Below are positions 28,401 to 36,344 of a DNA stretch of 64,000 nt, piece after piece (the stretch's first letter is position 1; the number at the start of each line of letters is the position of its first letter). The notes under the pieces are model-generated. The model did no database searches. It worked only from the letters and a program-made list of their open reading frames with translations, and was not told the origin of the DNA. The DNA comes from an uncultured Clostridium sp. (GTDB taxonomy: Bacteria > Bacillota > Clostridia > Lachnospirales > Lachnospiraceae): positions 55,736 to 119,735 of the forward strand of contig CAKSBP010000004.1 of NCBI GenBank assembly GCA_934438135.1, given 5' to 3'. Both the position numbers and the translations under genes were made by a program.

Positions 28401-30025
28401 ACATTACAGAATTATCAGATTATATTTTGTCTCAGCTTTCTTTCAAAAAAACACAGGAAGAAAAAAAGGCAGAAAGCCAGACACTTTATTATAAAGAACA
28501 ATGGTTTGAGGCAGAACAGCTTACATTCACAGAAAGCTTTGGACGTGGAACGATAGCCTTAATTGAATGTAGGGACACCTTGAAAGAAGAAATAAAAGAA
28601 AAATTTGATCAGGAAATTCAGGAAAAAATTACATTCTTTAGTACACTACAGGAGTTTTCAGCCCAGGTACAGAAAGGAGAACTGCCAGATAAGATTGTAT
28701 TTATGGGTGGGCTTTCTGAGGATAAAAACGATGAGCTGGAAGCAAAGGAACGGATTCATCAGAGAATAATTCCTGTATTTGAGGCAGTTAAGGCAGTTGT
28801 AGGAAGATGTAATAAGAATTTATGTCTGTATTACTTTTTTTTAAATACACATGACGGAATTGCAGATGAACATAATGCAGTAAATGGATTGTTTAAATCT
28901 GTTATGATGGAGAATAGTGATATTTATGCGAAGACAGTTAGTATTACAGATGAGAAAAACCAAAAGAAACATTTAATGGAAATTGTGGCCAAGGAAATTA
29001 AGGCTGGATGCATAGAGAATGAAATCCAGTATGAAAAAGGAAAACGTGAAGTTAAAAAACTATATGATGTTCAAATTAATAAAACATTTAGATGCAAGTT
29101 TAAGAAAAATGGGATATACTTGATTACAGGAGGTCTTGGAGGACTAGGAAGCATTATATCAAAATATTTATGCAGTCAGTATAAGGCGAAGCTTATATTA
29201 TGTGGACGGAAGGAATGGAACGAAGAAATAGCTGCTCAAATCCGGGAAATACAGAAAGATGGTGGAGAGGCAGGCTATATAAAAGCAGATATTAGCGATG
29301 CATTAGATGTTCACAGACTTGTAGAAGAAGCCAGAAAATTATATGGAAAAATTAATGGTGTTATTCATGCAGCTGCAGTTATTCATGATGTAGTGATAAA
29401 AGAAAAGCAAGCCGATGAATTTGAAAAAATAATTGCACCTAAGGTACTAGGTACATATTATCTGGATCAGGAGCTTGCCACTGAAAAATTGGACTTCTTT
29501 ATACTTTTTTCATCGATGTCATCTGTGCTTGGCAATGCTGGACAAAGTGATTACTGCTATGGTAACAGATTTATGGACTGTTTTGCAGAAACCAGGTCAA
29601 GACTTGTAAAGAGGGGAAGTAGAAAAGGAAAAACGATTGTAATTAACTGGTCCTTCTGGAAAGAGGGCGGAATGAAACTGGATGAATTACAGACACGCTG
29701 GATGGAAAGACAGTTTGGATTAGTTCTTATGGATAACAGTCGGGGACTAGCTGTATTGGAAGATTGTCTGAAGGCAGATTCTACACAGGTTGTAGTATTT
29801 AATGGTGATCAGAATAAGATAAGAGATGTACTTGGAATTCCAAAACCAGAAGAAGAACAGGCTGCGGAGGAAAGAGAAGAAGAACTGCCTGAGCCAGATA
29901 AATCTGAATTTGACAGTGGATTTGAAGAATTAGAAACTATGTTAGACAAAGAAGAAATGGAAGAAATCAACAGCCTAAGTGAAGATGAGTTGATTGAATT
30001 ACTAAAAAAAGAGACAAATTCCTAA
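22469..30025 (+). CDS. Trans-AT polyketide synthase subunit C (2518 aa, starts with a KR catalytic half)
   Basis: Order: catalytic half of a KR (LITGGMGELG near residue 24, Tyr166), completing the structural half that ends subunit B; ACP (Ser319); KS5 (420-848, Cys587)-ACP-like insert without serine (GMDP, Pro933)-ACP (Ser1203), with no reductive domains; KS6 (1285-1714, Cys1452)-ACP (GLES, Ser1950)-KR (GGLGGLG near 2219, Tyr2362), so here the KR follows the ACP. The acidic tail ending SLSEDELIELLKKETNS resembles docking tails of cis-AT-type PKSs and should meet the coiled-coil start of subunit D. The ATG overlaps the end of subunit B by 17 nt and has GAGGAGG six nt upstream, so independent but coupled translation is plausible. 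A real or artefactual frameshift is the alternative. Confidence 0.93.
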   Translation: MIEINDLQSSRKSTLREGGTYLITGGMGELGYVFAEYIAEKTHGGLILTGRKLVNEAIQERLYKLRRLNSDVTYVTSDISSREDVQSLYQQIKKKYGTINGILHTAGVNRDSFLMKKTQEEMKQVLSAKVDGTRYLDEVFAEEKLDFFVFFSSIAAVFGNVGQSDYGYANSFMDSYAAYREQLKQQGKRYGKTVSINWPLWDQGMSVDQTVKESMENGDMGLKTLCAAEGIEAFEEALQQSSSQFIIVKGNEKGIDKVFQTKDETREERPVKHVEQLQSDGAFEEKVKEFLKEIVSRHTKIAVSKIRNAETFENYGIDSITIMGLTKSLEESLGKVSKTLFFEYENIEELGKFLIRTKKKELQQLLGIEEAAVKKTSSVPRLPEKAVQNRVRNWFQKKKIENNEKSKTNFSIEYTGGRGKAIAVIGLSGRYPMADNLQEFWNNLSQGKDCITEIPEHRWNHARFYDKEKGKPGKTYSKWGGFVNNIEMFDPMFFKIPPIEAEFLDPHERIFLETVWEALEDSGYTPESLKEEKVGVFAGVMYALYQLYQTKQYGGTMNGRSSFSSIANRISYIFDFKGPSIALDTMCSSALTALSLACESIHNGTSTMAVAGGVNFSLHPSKYVQLSQGGFLSTDGRCRTFGEGGDGYVPGEGCGAVIVKELERAVLDGDHIYGIIRGIQVNAGGKTSGYTVPNLNAQRELIKETLKQSEINPETISSIEAHGTGTALGDPIEVEALTQAYSTYGVPKQYCSIGSLKSNIGHLEAASGIAALTKVLLEMKYKKLVPSLHSEKLNPFIPFSETPFFVQHKLEEWKQPVIHGKQIPRRAAISAFGAGGSNAHVIIEEYEAEETAALKERKDYLFVLSAKNETRLREYAQRLYGFIKSEKDNCSLEDIVENDDSRQKVMDVISEILGVPDEVLTMEDSLKELGMDPYTSGRVRDMLSVYYPKAEVEQKELLGCKTIQELVELVQDKTGTQGQKAEKPKQERAVSSWNLSDAAYTLQVGRQPMEQRLAVIASDEETLAESLQNYLKGESPDTYRTGNVEQYKEKFEKLLGNKGIQKYLSNQLRERNLDEVAEFWIMGAAIDWSALYENQQPHRISLPTYPFAKERYWILKDDGSGRLLPDSVLDEAEKIQTEHTAIQKRKTADNRMETIPKYKKNLSEDNLEKMVIEYLKDVFSKVLKIPYDYLEENQDYEDYGIDSIYIGKLNQYLQKQMGELPSTLFFTYKNIRLLAGYFIKEKKEQICKIIDRTVQSEKKEQSLQKVSVSMPQKECIQEAEEHFNDIAVIGISGRFPKAEGLDEYFENLRNGKDCIETIPKERWNIEDYPEIACKWGGFIKDAEKFDPQFFNIAPIMAAFMDPQERIFLEAVWTCMEDAGYTPKAMESQDEMDTRGNVAVYAGITFNEYGLYGAGEIARGRKTALNSQIYSIANRISYLFNFGGPSLSVDTACSSSLYAVHLACNSILSGEADMALAGGVNLSLHPSKYITLDWAKFLASDGHCHTFGKDGDGYVPGEGTGAVLLKPLWKAKQDHDHIYAVIKGSAVNHGGKTYGYSVPNPAAQSSVIQKAVKRAGIHPRTISYIEAHGTGTALGDPIEIAALTDVYKKYTDKKQFCSIGSVKSNIGHLEAAAGISQLIKVILQLQHKELVPSRLNADEINPNISFEETPFYVQKENEEWKRPVIDGKEYPRRAGISAFGVGGVNVHMIVEEYETEEKLEQKNLDRPVVITCSARTESALCRYLKEILDFIQKRGQQKMPDLKDVSYTMHEGRVELAQRAAFVVKSYDELEEQITCVLEGQLPEEGIYTGKVSSIDLKKRKKNEKEVLVECRTAEQIAESWVNGNSPDFSVMYGDCQPGRVSLPTYPYEKEVYWMYSKETEGKSDETGSVEELESSKETEGIVEQIQNAYEDEQRMLVIEHVQKLFAKILCFTEGRLPDVEEGFFALGLESVATRQAIFTLEDEFLIKLDEQVFFNYPNITELSDYILSQLSFKKTQEEKKAESQTLYYKEQWFEAEQLTFTESFGRGTIALIECRDTLKEEIKEKFDQEIQEKITFFSTLQEFSAQVQKGELPDKIVFMGGLSEDKNDELEAKERIHQRIIPVFEAVKAVVGRCNKNLCLYYFFLNTHDGIADEHNAVNGLFKSVMMENSDIYAKTVSITDEKNQKKHLMEIVAKEIKAGCIENEIQYEKGKREVKKLYDVQINKTFRCKFKKNGIYLITGGLGGLGSIISKYLCSQYKAKLILCGRKEWNEEIAAQIREIQKDGGEAGYIKADISDALDVHRLVEEARKLYGKINGVIHAAAVIHDVVIKEKQADEFEKIIAPKVLGTYYLDQELATEKLDFFILFSSMSSVLGNAGQSDYCYGNRFMDCFAETRSRLVKRGSRKGKTIVINWSFWKEGGMKLDELQTRWMERQFGLVLMDNSRGLAVLEDCLKADSTQVVVFNGDQNKIRDVLGIPKPEEEQAAEEREEELPEPDKSEFDSGFEELETMLDKEEMEEINSLSEDELIELLKKETNS
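25140..25390 (+). other. Degenerate ACP-like insert in the post-KS linker of subunit C
   Basis: About 80 residues between the linker start (LSAKNETRLREYAQ) and the AAYTLQVGRQPMEQRLA block show an ACP-like pattern: VMDVISEILGVP, SLKELGMD and TIQELVELV. The serine position is Pro933 (GMDP in place of GxDS). It occupies the same position within the linker as the insert in subunit B, suggesting a shared ancestral insertion. Confidence 0.7.
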
Positions 30026-30051
30026 AATCAGTAAAAAGGAGAATATAGGAT

Positions 30052-33000
30052 ATGACAAATAACGAATTATTAAAACAGTCATTAGCTACCATTCAGAGTC
30101 TTAAGAAAAAACTAAATGAAAACCAACCCAGTCATGAAAAAATTGCAGTTATTGGTATGGCCTGCAGATTTCCAGGTGGATGTGATTCACCGGAAGAATA
30201 TTGGAAATTTTTAAAAGATGGAAGGGATGCTGCAGTCAGCATCCCAAAAGATAGATGGGATATCGATGAATATTATGATTCAGTTCACGGAACACCAGGA
30301 AAAATGTATGTAAAGAAAGCAAATTTTTTACAGAGAGATATTTCAGAATTTGATGCAAAGTTTTTTAGAATTTCACCAGCAGAGGCAAAGGCAATGGATC
30401 CGCAGCAGAGACAGCTGCTGGAAGTGAGCTGGGAGGCACTTGAGAATGCGGGAGAAAATATCAGCGGACTTTCAGGAAGTAAGACAGGTGTATTTATTGG
30501 AATTAACAGCAGCTGTGAATATGCAATGCTTCCAAGGGACAACCGGAAATTAAATCAATACATAGGAACTGGAACAACATCAAGTATTGCATCCGGAAGA
30601 ATTTCATATGTTTTTGGGTTCAATGGACCAACATTATCTTTGGATACGGCATGTTCCTCATCTCTTGTCAGTACATTACTGGCAGTAGATTCTTTAAGAA
30701 AAGGTGCATGTAACCTGGCTTTATCTGGTGGAGTCAATTTAATGGTTTCTCCAACAGTCATGTCATCCCTTTGCATGATGAATGCATTGTCTGAAAGTGG
30801 AAAATGTGCTCCATTTGATGCTTCTGGTGATGGATATGGAAGAGGAGAAGGATGTGGTATCCTTGTTCTTAAGCGATTATCTGATGCTAAAAGAGATGGG
30901 GATAATATTTATGCTGTGATTGATGGTGGTGCTGTAAATAATGATGGCGCCAGCAGTGGTCTGACTGTTCCAAATGGAAATGCCCAGAGAATGGTTATCG
31001 AAGATGCATTAAAGAACTGTGGATGTGATGCAAATGATATTAGTTATCTTGAAACCCATGGTACAGGAACTGCACTTGGTGACCCAATTGAAATAAAGGC
31101 AATCGATGAAGTATTTGGTGGTAAAAACAGAAAGAATCCTTTGATATTAGGTGCTGTAAAAGGAAATATAGGACATCTGGAAAGTGCAGCAGGAGTCGCC
31201 AGCTTAATTAAAGTTGTGTTAAGTCTTTACCATAAAGAAATATTACCAGTTGCGAATTATGAAATGCCAAATCCACGTATGAATCTGGCACAGATTCCTG
31301 CAGTAATTCCACAGGGCAGTAAACCATGGACAAATGAAAGCGGTAAAGTTCGTATTGCTGGTGTCAGTTCCTTTGGATTCAGTGGAACCAATGCACATAT
31401 TATTATGGAAGAGTTTACAGATGAACAGAAGAAAAAGAGGGAAAGAGAGAAAGAGGAATCAGAGGTTCTCGCATTTAGTGCAAAGGATAAGAATACTTTA
31501 CTGGATTTAGCCGGAGAATATGTAGAATATTTCAAAGACAGGAAATCTGGAGAACTGGCAGACTGTTGTTACACAGCAAATACCTGTCGTTCTCAGTTTG
31601 CATATCGTACAGCAGTATCTGGAAATACCAAGAAAGAAATTGTACAGAAATTAAATGCATTTTTAAAATCACATAAAGATAAACAGAATGAGATACAGCC
31701 AATTACTACAAATCCAAAATATGCATTCTTTTTTGCAGGGAGCCTCAATAATCAAATGGAAAGTGTGAAATATCTGAGAAAGAGATTTAAAACATTTGAT
31801 GCTTACTGGAAAAAAGTAATTGCACTTTTAGCATCAGAGATGGGAGCAGATCTCGAAGAGGAAATAAAAAATCCAGAAGCTTCTGATAGAAAAGAGATAA
31901 TAAAAGACGTTATTTGTTTTGCGGCAGAGTATAGTATGTATGCTTTGCTAAAAGATGCACAAATATGTCCAGAAATTACTACAGGTGCAAAAGCGGGTGC
32001 TTATATAGCCGCAGTCAGTGCAGGTATTATGGGGATTGAAGATGCGGTAAAACTGTTTGCAAAACAAAATATAAATATTCAGGATATCGTACTGCAAAAA
32101 CCTAAATGTAGATTTGTCTCCGCAGTAAAAGGAACTGCCGTTCAGGAGGCACTATCTATGGATGAGGCAGCAGGATGGATGAGTAGTCCTGTTGAATATG
32201 AGAAAACACTGAATTATCTATATAATGAAGGATACCGTTATTATATTCAAATTGGCTGTCTGGATATGGAGCTGCTTAAAAGCAAGGAGGAAGGCATAGA
32301 GCTTATTTCCTTATTCCATGCAGGGAGAATTGATTCGGAATTTGTACAGGCAGCAGAAATCTGCTTTAAACATGGAACAGATATTAACTGGAATAAAATT
32401 TACGATAAAGATGCTTACTGTAAAGTCATGCTTCCAAATTATCCATTTTTAAAAAACCGGTATTGGATTACACCTCCTTCACAGGATGAGACAGATATGG
32501 GAAATGTGGGAATGTTATATAGTAAGAGAGGACTCGATGGAAGAGAACTGATTCTTCCATACAAACAGAAGCAGTTCCAGTATATCTTTACATTGGATAA
32601 CTTTAAGGAACTTATGGATAACTCTGGTGTTGTGCATTTGGGATATTATCTGGAAATGATTCAGGATACTATGGGACAAATCCATAAAGATAGTTTTTAT
32701 AAGATTGAAAAAATGGATTTTGCCAGCCCGATTATGGTTTTTGATCAGGAAAAGAAAGAGGTACTGTTATCTTATGATATGCTGGAGGATGACAAGATTG
32801 AGTTTGTTTTTTACAGCAGGAATATAGAAGAAGATACATGGCAGAAGAATGTATACGGTACAGTTTCACTGGAAGAATCCCTGACACAGCAGATATCGGA
32901 TATTGAGACAATAAAGCAAAGGGGATCAGAAGCAATTTACTCCAGAAATGATTTTTATGATTTGCTGGAAGGAAGAGGATTCTGTTTTGGAAAAACGGTT

Positions 33001-34587
33001 AAATGGGTAGAGAGCGTAGAGGATTACAAGGAAAGCTGTATTGTGAAGTTCAGACTTCCGGAAGCGTATGATGGAGAAATTAATTATAAGCTGACCTTCC
33101 ATCCAGGAATTATAGACAGCTGCGCACAGACATGTAACTTCCTGGTGCCAAAAGAAAGGGCAGAAAACAAGAGATACATGATTTCCAGCTTAAAAGGAAT
33201 TTCTATCTGGACAAGAGAACATAGCATGAACATCCAGGCGGATGCCAGTCTGTCAGAATATAACCAGGAGAAAGAAGAACTGCAATGTAAACTGTTGATA
33301 GCTGATGAACAGGGAAATCCCTTGGTACAGATGGAAGAAGTAAAACTTAAATTATTTGATGAGGAAAAAATCTGGAATATTACCAATACTAAGAAATCAA
33401 GTAACAGAGATAAAAACAGACTTGATAGAAATTTTCTTATGAAATATTCAGAGGCATCTAAAGATGAAAAGCTTAAAATTCTTACAGAGTATGTAAAACA
33501 GATTCTGGCAGTAGAACTGGATATGGATCCAAATGATATTGGTTCAGAAGAAAATATAGATGAGTTAGGAATCGATTCTATGAGTGGACTGAGTTTCTAT
33601 CAGGATATTGTTGGTGCACTTGGTGTAGAACTTTCCTATGTAGATTTGATTCAGGGGGGGTCATGTAAAGGAACAGCCAAGGAACTTCAGCCATTCCTGC
33701 CAGGAGGAAGGGCATTTAAGGAGCAGAAAACACAGAATATACGTCAGGCATATGACAAGGATTTAAGCGTGGAAAAATGGATTTATGAGTATCATGAAAA
33801 ACCAAAGGCAAAACTTAGACTCTTCTGTTTCCCATATGGATTCGGAAGTGCAAATATGTATAAAGAGTGGCAGTCACTTTTAGGAGATGAAATTGATGTA
33901 TGTGCCATCAAGATTCCAGGTCTGGATATTGAACGTATGAAAGAAATGCCACCGTCTGATATTGACAGTCTGATGGAAACATTAAATCAGGTATTGGAAG
34001 AAAAAATGCTCGATCTGCCATGTGCATCCTTTGGACACAGCTGGGGTTCTCTGTTTGCCTACCGTCTTGCCTACAGGCTTTCTAAGAATCCAAAGGCTGA
34101 GTTTGTAAAATGTTTTGTATCTGGATATACTTCACCATCACTGCCAAATACAAGTCTGATGCAGATTCTTGGTGAACTTAAAAAGATTGGATATGACAGC
34201 ATTCCATCCGAAGAGGAATTAAGAGAAAGCAACTGTCTTGAACAGATTAGCCTTGCATTTGTTTCTGCCTGGGGACAGAGTGTAGAATATGAGGAATTTG
34301 CCATTAGTGGAACAAAATTATCATTACCATTGATTGCAGCAGCATACAGACTGATTGAAAGATATAAGTATAATGAAAATGAGGAGTTCAATATTCCAAT
34401 CGTTGGTTTCCATGGATTGGACGATTATCGGGTATCCTTAGAGGATATGAATGCCTGGGATAATATTACAGGAAGTTCTTATAAACTTTATACAGTTGTT
34501 GGTGACCATGGTTTTATTGATAAGTCACAGTCTGAAGCAAGAGTTCTTGAGTTAATAAAAGAAGAGAGTTCTGAGTATATAGAGTAA
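30052..34587 (+). CDS. Terminal PKS subunit D: KS-(dead AT)-(degenerate DH)-ACP-thioesterase
   Basis: Final extension and release subunit. An N-terminal coiled coil (1-28) leads into KS (30-455, IGMACRFPGG, Cys201, HGTGTALGDP), which has the style of cis-AT PKSs. Residues about 547-806 align with an acyltransferase (YAFFFAGS, then GIMGIEDAV, then SSPVEYEKTLNYL) but GHSxG reads GAKAG: the His is Ala646 and the nucleophile Ser is Lys647. The block also seems shortened after this point and shows no HAFHS-type motif. Residues about 820-1110 are DH-like; Asp1022 (IIDSCAQ) is kept but HxxxGxxxxP is lost. ACP Ser1176 (GIDSM). The thioesterase (about 1245-1505) has GHSWG (Ser1330), Asp1457 and His1486, a complete triad. 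It ends the assembly line, so hydrolysis or cyclisation of the product is expected here. Confidence 0.93.
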   Translation: MTNNELLKQSLATIQSLKKKLNENQPSHEKIAVIGMACRFPGGCDSPEEYWKFLKDGRDAAVSIPKDRWDIDEYYDSVHGTPGKMYVKKANFLQRDISEFDAKFFRISPAEAKAMDPQQRQLLEVSWEALENAGENISGLSGSKTGVFIGINSSCEYAMLPRDNRKLNQYIGTGTTSSIASGRISYVFGFNGPTLSLDTACSSSLVSTLLAVDSLRKGACNLALSGGVNLMVSPTVMSSLCMMNALSESGKCAPFDASGDGYGRGEGCGILVLKRLSDAKRDGDNIYAVIDGGAVNNDGASSGLTVPNGNAQRMVIEDALKNCGCDANDISYLETHGTGTALGDPIEIKAIDEVFGGKNRKNPLILGAVKGNIGHLESAAGVASLIKVVLSLYHKEILPVANYEMPNPRMNLAQIPAVIPQGSKPWTNESGKVRIAGVSSFGFSGTNAHIIMEEFTDEQKKKREREKEESEVLAFSAKDKNTLLDLAGEYVEYFKDRKSGELADCCYTANTCRSQFAYRTAVSGNTKKEIVQKLNAFLKSHKDKQNEIQPITTNPKYAFFFAGSLNNQMESVKYLRKRFKTFDAYWKKVIALLASEMGADLEEEIKNPEASDRKEIIKDVICFAAEYSMYALLKDAQICPEITTGAKAGAYIAAVSAGIMGIEDAVKLFAKQNINIQDIVLQKPKCRFVSAVKGTAVQEALSMDEAAGWMSSPVEYEKTLNYLYNEGYRYYIQIGCLDMELLKSKEEGIELISLFHAGRIDSEFVQAAEICFKHGTDINWNKIYDKDAYCKVMLPNYPFLKNRYWITPPSQDETDMGNVGMLYSKRGLDGRELILPYKQKQFQYIFTLDNFKELMDNSGVVHLGYYLEMIQDTMGQIHKDSFYKIEKMDFASPIMVFDQEKKEVLLSYDMLEDDKIEFVFYSRNIEEDTWQKNVYGTVSLEESLTQQISDIETIKQRGSEAIYSRNDFYDLLEGRGFCFGKTVKWVESVEDYKESCIVKFRLPEAYDGEINYKLTFHPGIIDSCAQTCNFLVPKERAENKRYMISSLKGISIWTREHSMNIQADASLSEYNQEKEELQCKLLIADEQGNPLVQMEEVKLKLFDEEKIWNITNTKKSSNRDKNRLDRNFLMKYSEASKDEKLKILTEYVKQILAVELDMDPNDIGSEENIDELGIDSMSGLSFYQDIVGALGVELSYVDLIQGGSCKGTAKELQPFLPGGRAFKEQKTQNIRQAYDKDLSVEKWIYEYHEKPKAKLRLFCFPYGFGSANMYKEWQSLLGDEIDVCAIKIPGLDIERMKEMPPSDIDSLMETLNQVLEEKMLDLPCASFGHSWGSLFAYRLAYRLSKNPKAEFVKCFVSGYTSPSLPNTSLMQILGELKKIGYDSIPSEEELRESNCLEQISLAFVSAWGQSVEYEEFAISGTKLSLPLIAAAYRLIERYKYNENEEFNIPIVGFHGLDDYRVSLEDMNAWDNITGSSYKLYTVVGDHGFIDKSQSEARVLELIKEESSEYIE
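31690..32450 (+). other. Vestigial acyltransferase domain in subunit D
   Basis: An AT fold is recognisable from flanking motifs, but the active-site signature is GAKAGA instead of GHSxGE, and the segment after it appears to lack the substrate-specifying region. It cannot load malonyl units by the usual mechanism. In a trans-AT system the remnant may be a structural spacer or a docking surface for the trans-acting AT. Confidence 0.8.
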
Positions 34588-34612
34588 CTACAAGCAGAAA
34601 GGAAGGATTGGT

Positions 34613-35554
34613 TTGGAAACTACCATACAGGTAAACGACATTAAAAAGAGTCTGGATGGAAGACAGATCCTAAGAGGTGTTACATTTGAAGTGAATAAGG
34701 GTGATATTTTTGGCTTTCTTGGACCGAATGGTGCAGGAAAGACCACAACGATCCGTACAATCATGGGCTTATACAAACCGGATAGTGGAAGTGTAAAAAT
34801 CATGAATAAAGACGTGCGGGATTTAGACGTTCGGAGCAGGATTGGATTTGCATTTGACCCAGATGGCTTATATGATGCAATGTCTGCGGAAGAGAATCTT
34901 GCATATTATCTGAAAATATATAAAAAACCAGTTGAACAGAGCAAAATCTTACAGTCATTGGAGCTTCTTGGACTAAAAGAAAGAGCACAGGATAAAGCAG
35001 GAACCTTCTCTAAGGGAATGAGGCAGCGTCTGACAATTGCGAGAGCAATTGTCCATGATCCAGATGTTCTCATTTTAGACGAGCCTACTTCCGGGGTAGA
35101 TCCAATCGAACAGATTAAAATCAGGAATCTGTTGATTGAGATTGCCGAAAAGCTGAAAAAAACAGTTTTCTTATCTACACATAACATGGATGAAGTACAA
35201 CGTATCTGCAATAAAATTGCTATCCTAAATAAAGGAAAGATACAGCTTTGTGGAGAATTATCAGAACTGAGAAAAAATATGGGTGAACATACAGTAACTG
35301 TGAGCATTGCACAAAGTGTGCCAGCGGAATTGGATAAAAAATTAAGGGAAACTGAAGCATTTGGTTTTCTTGAAAAGATGGGACAGAATTATAAATTCAG
35401 TTCTCGGATAGAAACATCTAAACTGGTAGAATTGGTAATGAGTTATGGGCTGGATGTAACATCCATTAAGAAGAATCAGGCAGGTATTGAGCAGCTGTAT
35501 TCCTCTATAGTATTGGAAAGTCAGAAAACAAATCTAAATGGAGGACAGGAGTGA
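34613..35554 (+). CDS. ABC-2 type transporter ATPase (pair 1)
   Basis: ATP-binding subunit of an exporter, 313 aa, cytoplasmic. Walker A GPNGAGKTTT, signature FSKGMRQR and Walker B LILDEPTSGVDP followed by LSTHNMDE are all visible; the C-terminal 90 residues are the variable tail of DrrA/CcmA-like proteins. The likely start is TTG at 34613, preceded by GGAAGG. It lies 25 nt after the thioesterase gene and 9 nt before its permease, inside the PKS operon, so export of the polyketide or self-protection is the natural inference. Confidence 0.93.
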   Translation: METTIQVNDIKKSLDGRQILRGVTFEVNKGDIFGFLGPNGAGKTTTIRTIMGLYKPDSGSVKIMNKDVRDLDVRSRIGFAFDPDGLYDAMSAEENLAYYLKIYKKPVEQSKILQSLELLGLKERAQDKAGTFSKGMRQRLTIARAIVHDPDVLILDEPTSGVDPIEQIKIRNLLIEIAEKLKKTVFLSTHNMDEVQRICNKIAILNKGKIQLCGELSELRKNMGEHTVTVSIAQSVPAELDKKLRETEAFGFLEKMGQNYKFSSRIETSKLVELVMSYGLDVTSIKKNQAGIEQLYSSIVLESQKTNLNGGQE

Positions 35555-35563
35555 TAAAATAGT

Positions 35564-36298
35564 ATGAGAAAAACCAGCTTAAAAAATATTTTTCTGGTAT
35601 TTTCCAGAGATTTTCAAGAGTACCGGAAACGAAAAGTACTATGGATTTTTATTCTGTTTTTTATAGTAGGAAGTATTGGATGTGGAACAGGGATGATTTC
35701 GGCTGCAGCTAGAATCAATGACACCAGTGCCCGTGGTCATGATATATGGCTTATGATATTGGGAAATGTACTGGTACTTTATTCTATAATACCGCAGATT
35801 ATCAGTATTCCTTTATTTTCAACTACACCATTAACTTATGAAAAAGCAAATGGCGTAGTAATGTCTTTAATAGCAACACAACTACAGCCTGCTGAAATAT
35901 GGCTTGGAAAGAGTCTGGCTGTATTTGTGACAGGATTTGTTACTGGGATTATTAGTCTCGTAATTCTTCTGGTGAGTTTTGAAACAATTACTGCAATACC
36001 TGTATCTGTAATTTTATGTGCTTTCGTATTTCTTCCGATTGCTATGTGGATGCTTTCTATTATTACGATTCAGGTTTCTATGGTAAAAAGTGTTGAAAAA
36101 GCAATTGCACCATCCTATATATTAGGATTTCTTCTACTGGCATTTTTCCCAGCAGGTGCATTTACAGGAGCATATGTTCCTGGTACTGTGCAGTTTACGG
36201 TTATCTGTTTTGCAATCATGGCTTTATTTATTATCGTTGAAATAGTATTGGCAAAAAAGATAACAGTTGAAAATATTATTCTTGCACGTGTAAAGTAA
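35564..36298 (+). CDS. ABC-2 type transporter permease (pair 1)
   Basis: Integral membrane protein of 244 aa with about six hydrophobic segments (first about 22-45 after a basic N-terminus, last about 210-230). It has no recognisable motif beyond the ABC-2 permease pattern. Start ATG follows CAGGAG by about 13 nt and the gene is tightly spaced behind an ATPase, so it is the partner of that ATPase. The second permease of the cluster shares little obvious sequence with it, although the two ATPases are clearly paralogous. Confidence 0.8.
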   Translation: MRKTSLKNIFLVFSRDFQEYRKRKVLWIFILFFIVGSIGCGTGMISAAARINDTSARGHDIWLMILGNVLVLYSIIPQIISIPLFSTTPLTYEKANGVVMSLIATQLQPAEIWLGKSLAVFVTGFVTGIISLVILLVSFETITAIPVSVILCAFVFLPIAMWMLSIITIQVSMVKSVEKAIAPSYILGFLLLAFFPAGAFTGAYVPGTVQFTVICFAIMALFIIVEIVLAKKITVENIILARVK

Positions 36299-36344
36299 AA
36301 GATAAAAGAATGTGTAGAAATCAGGAGAAAAGAAAGGTGAGCTT

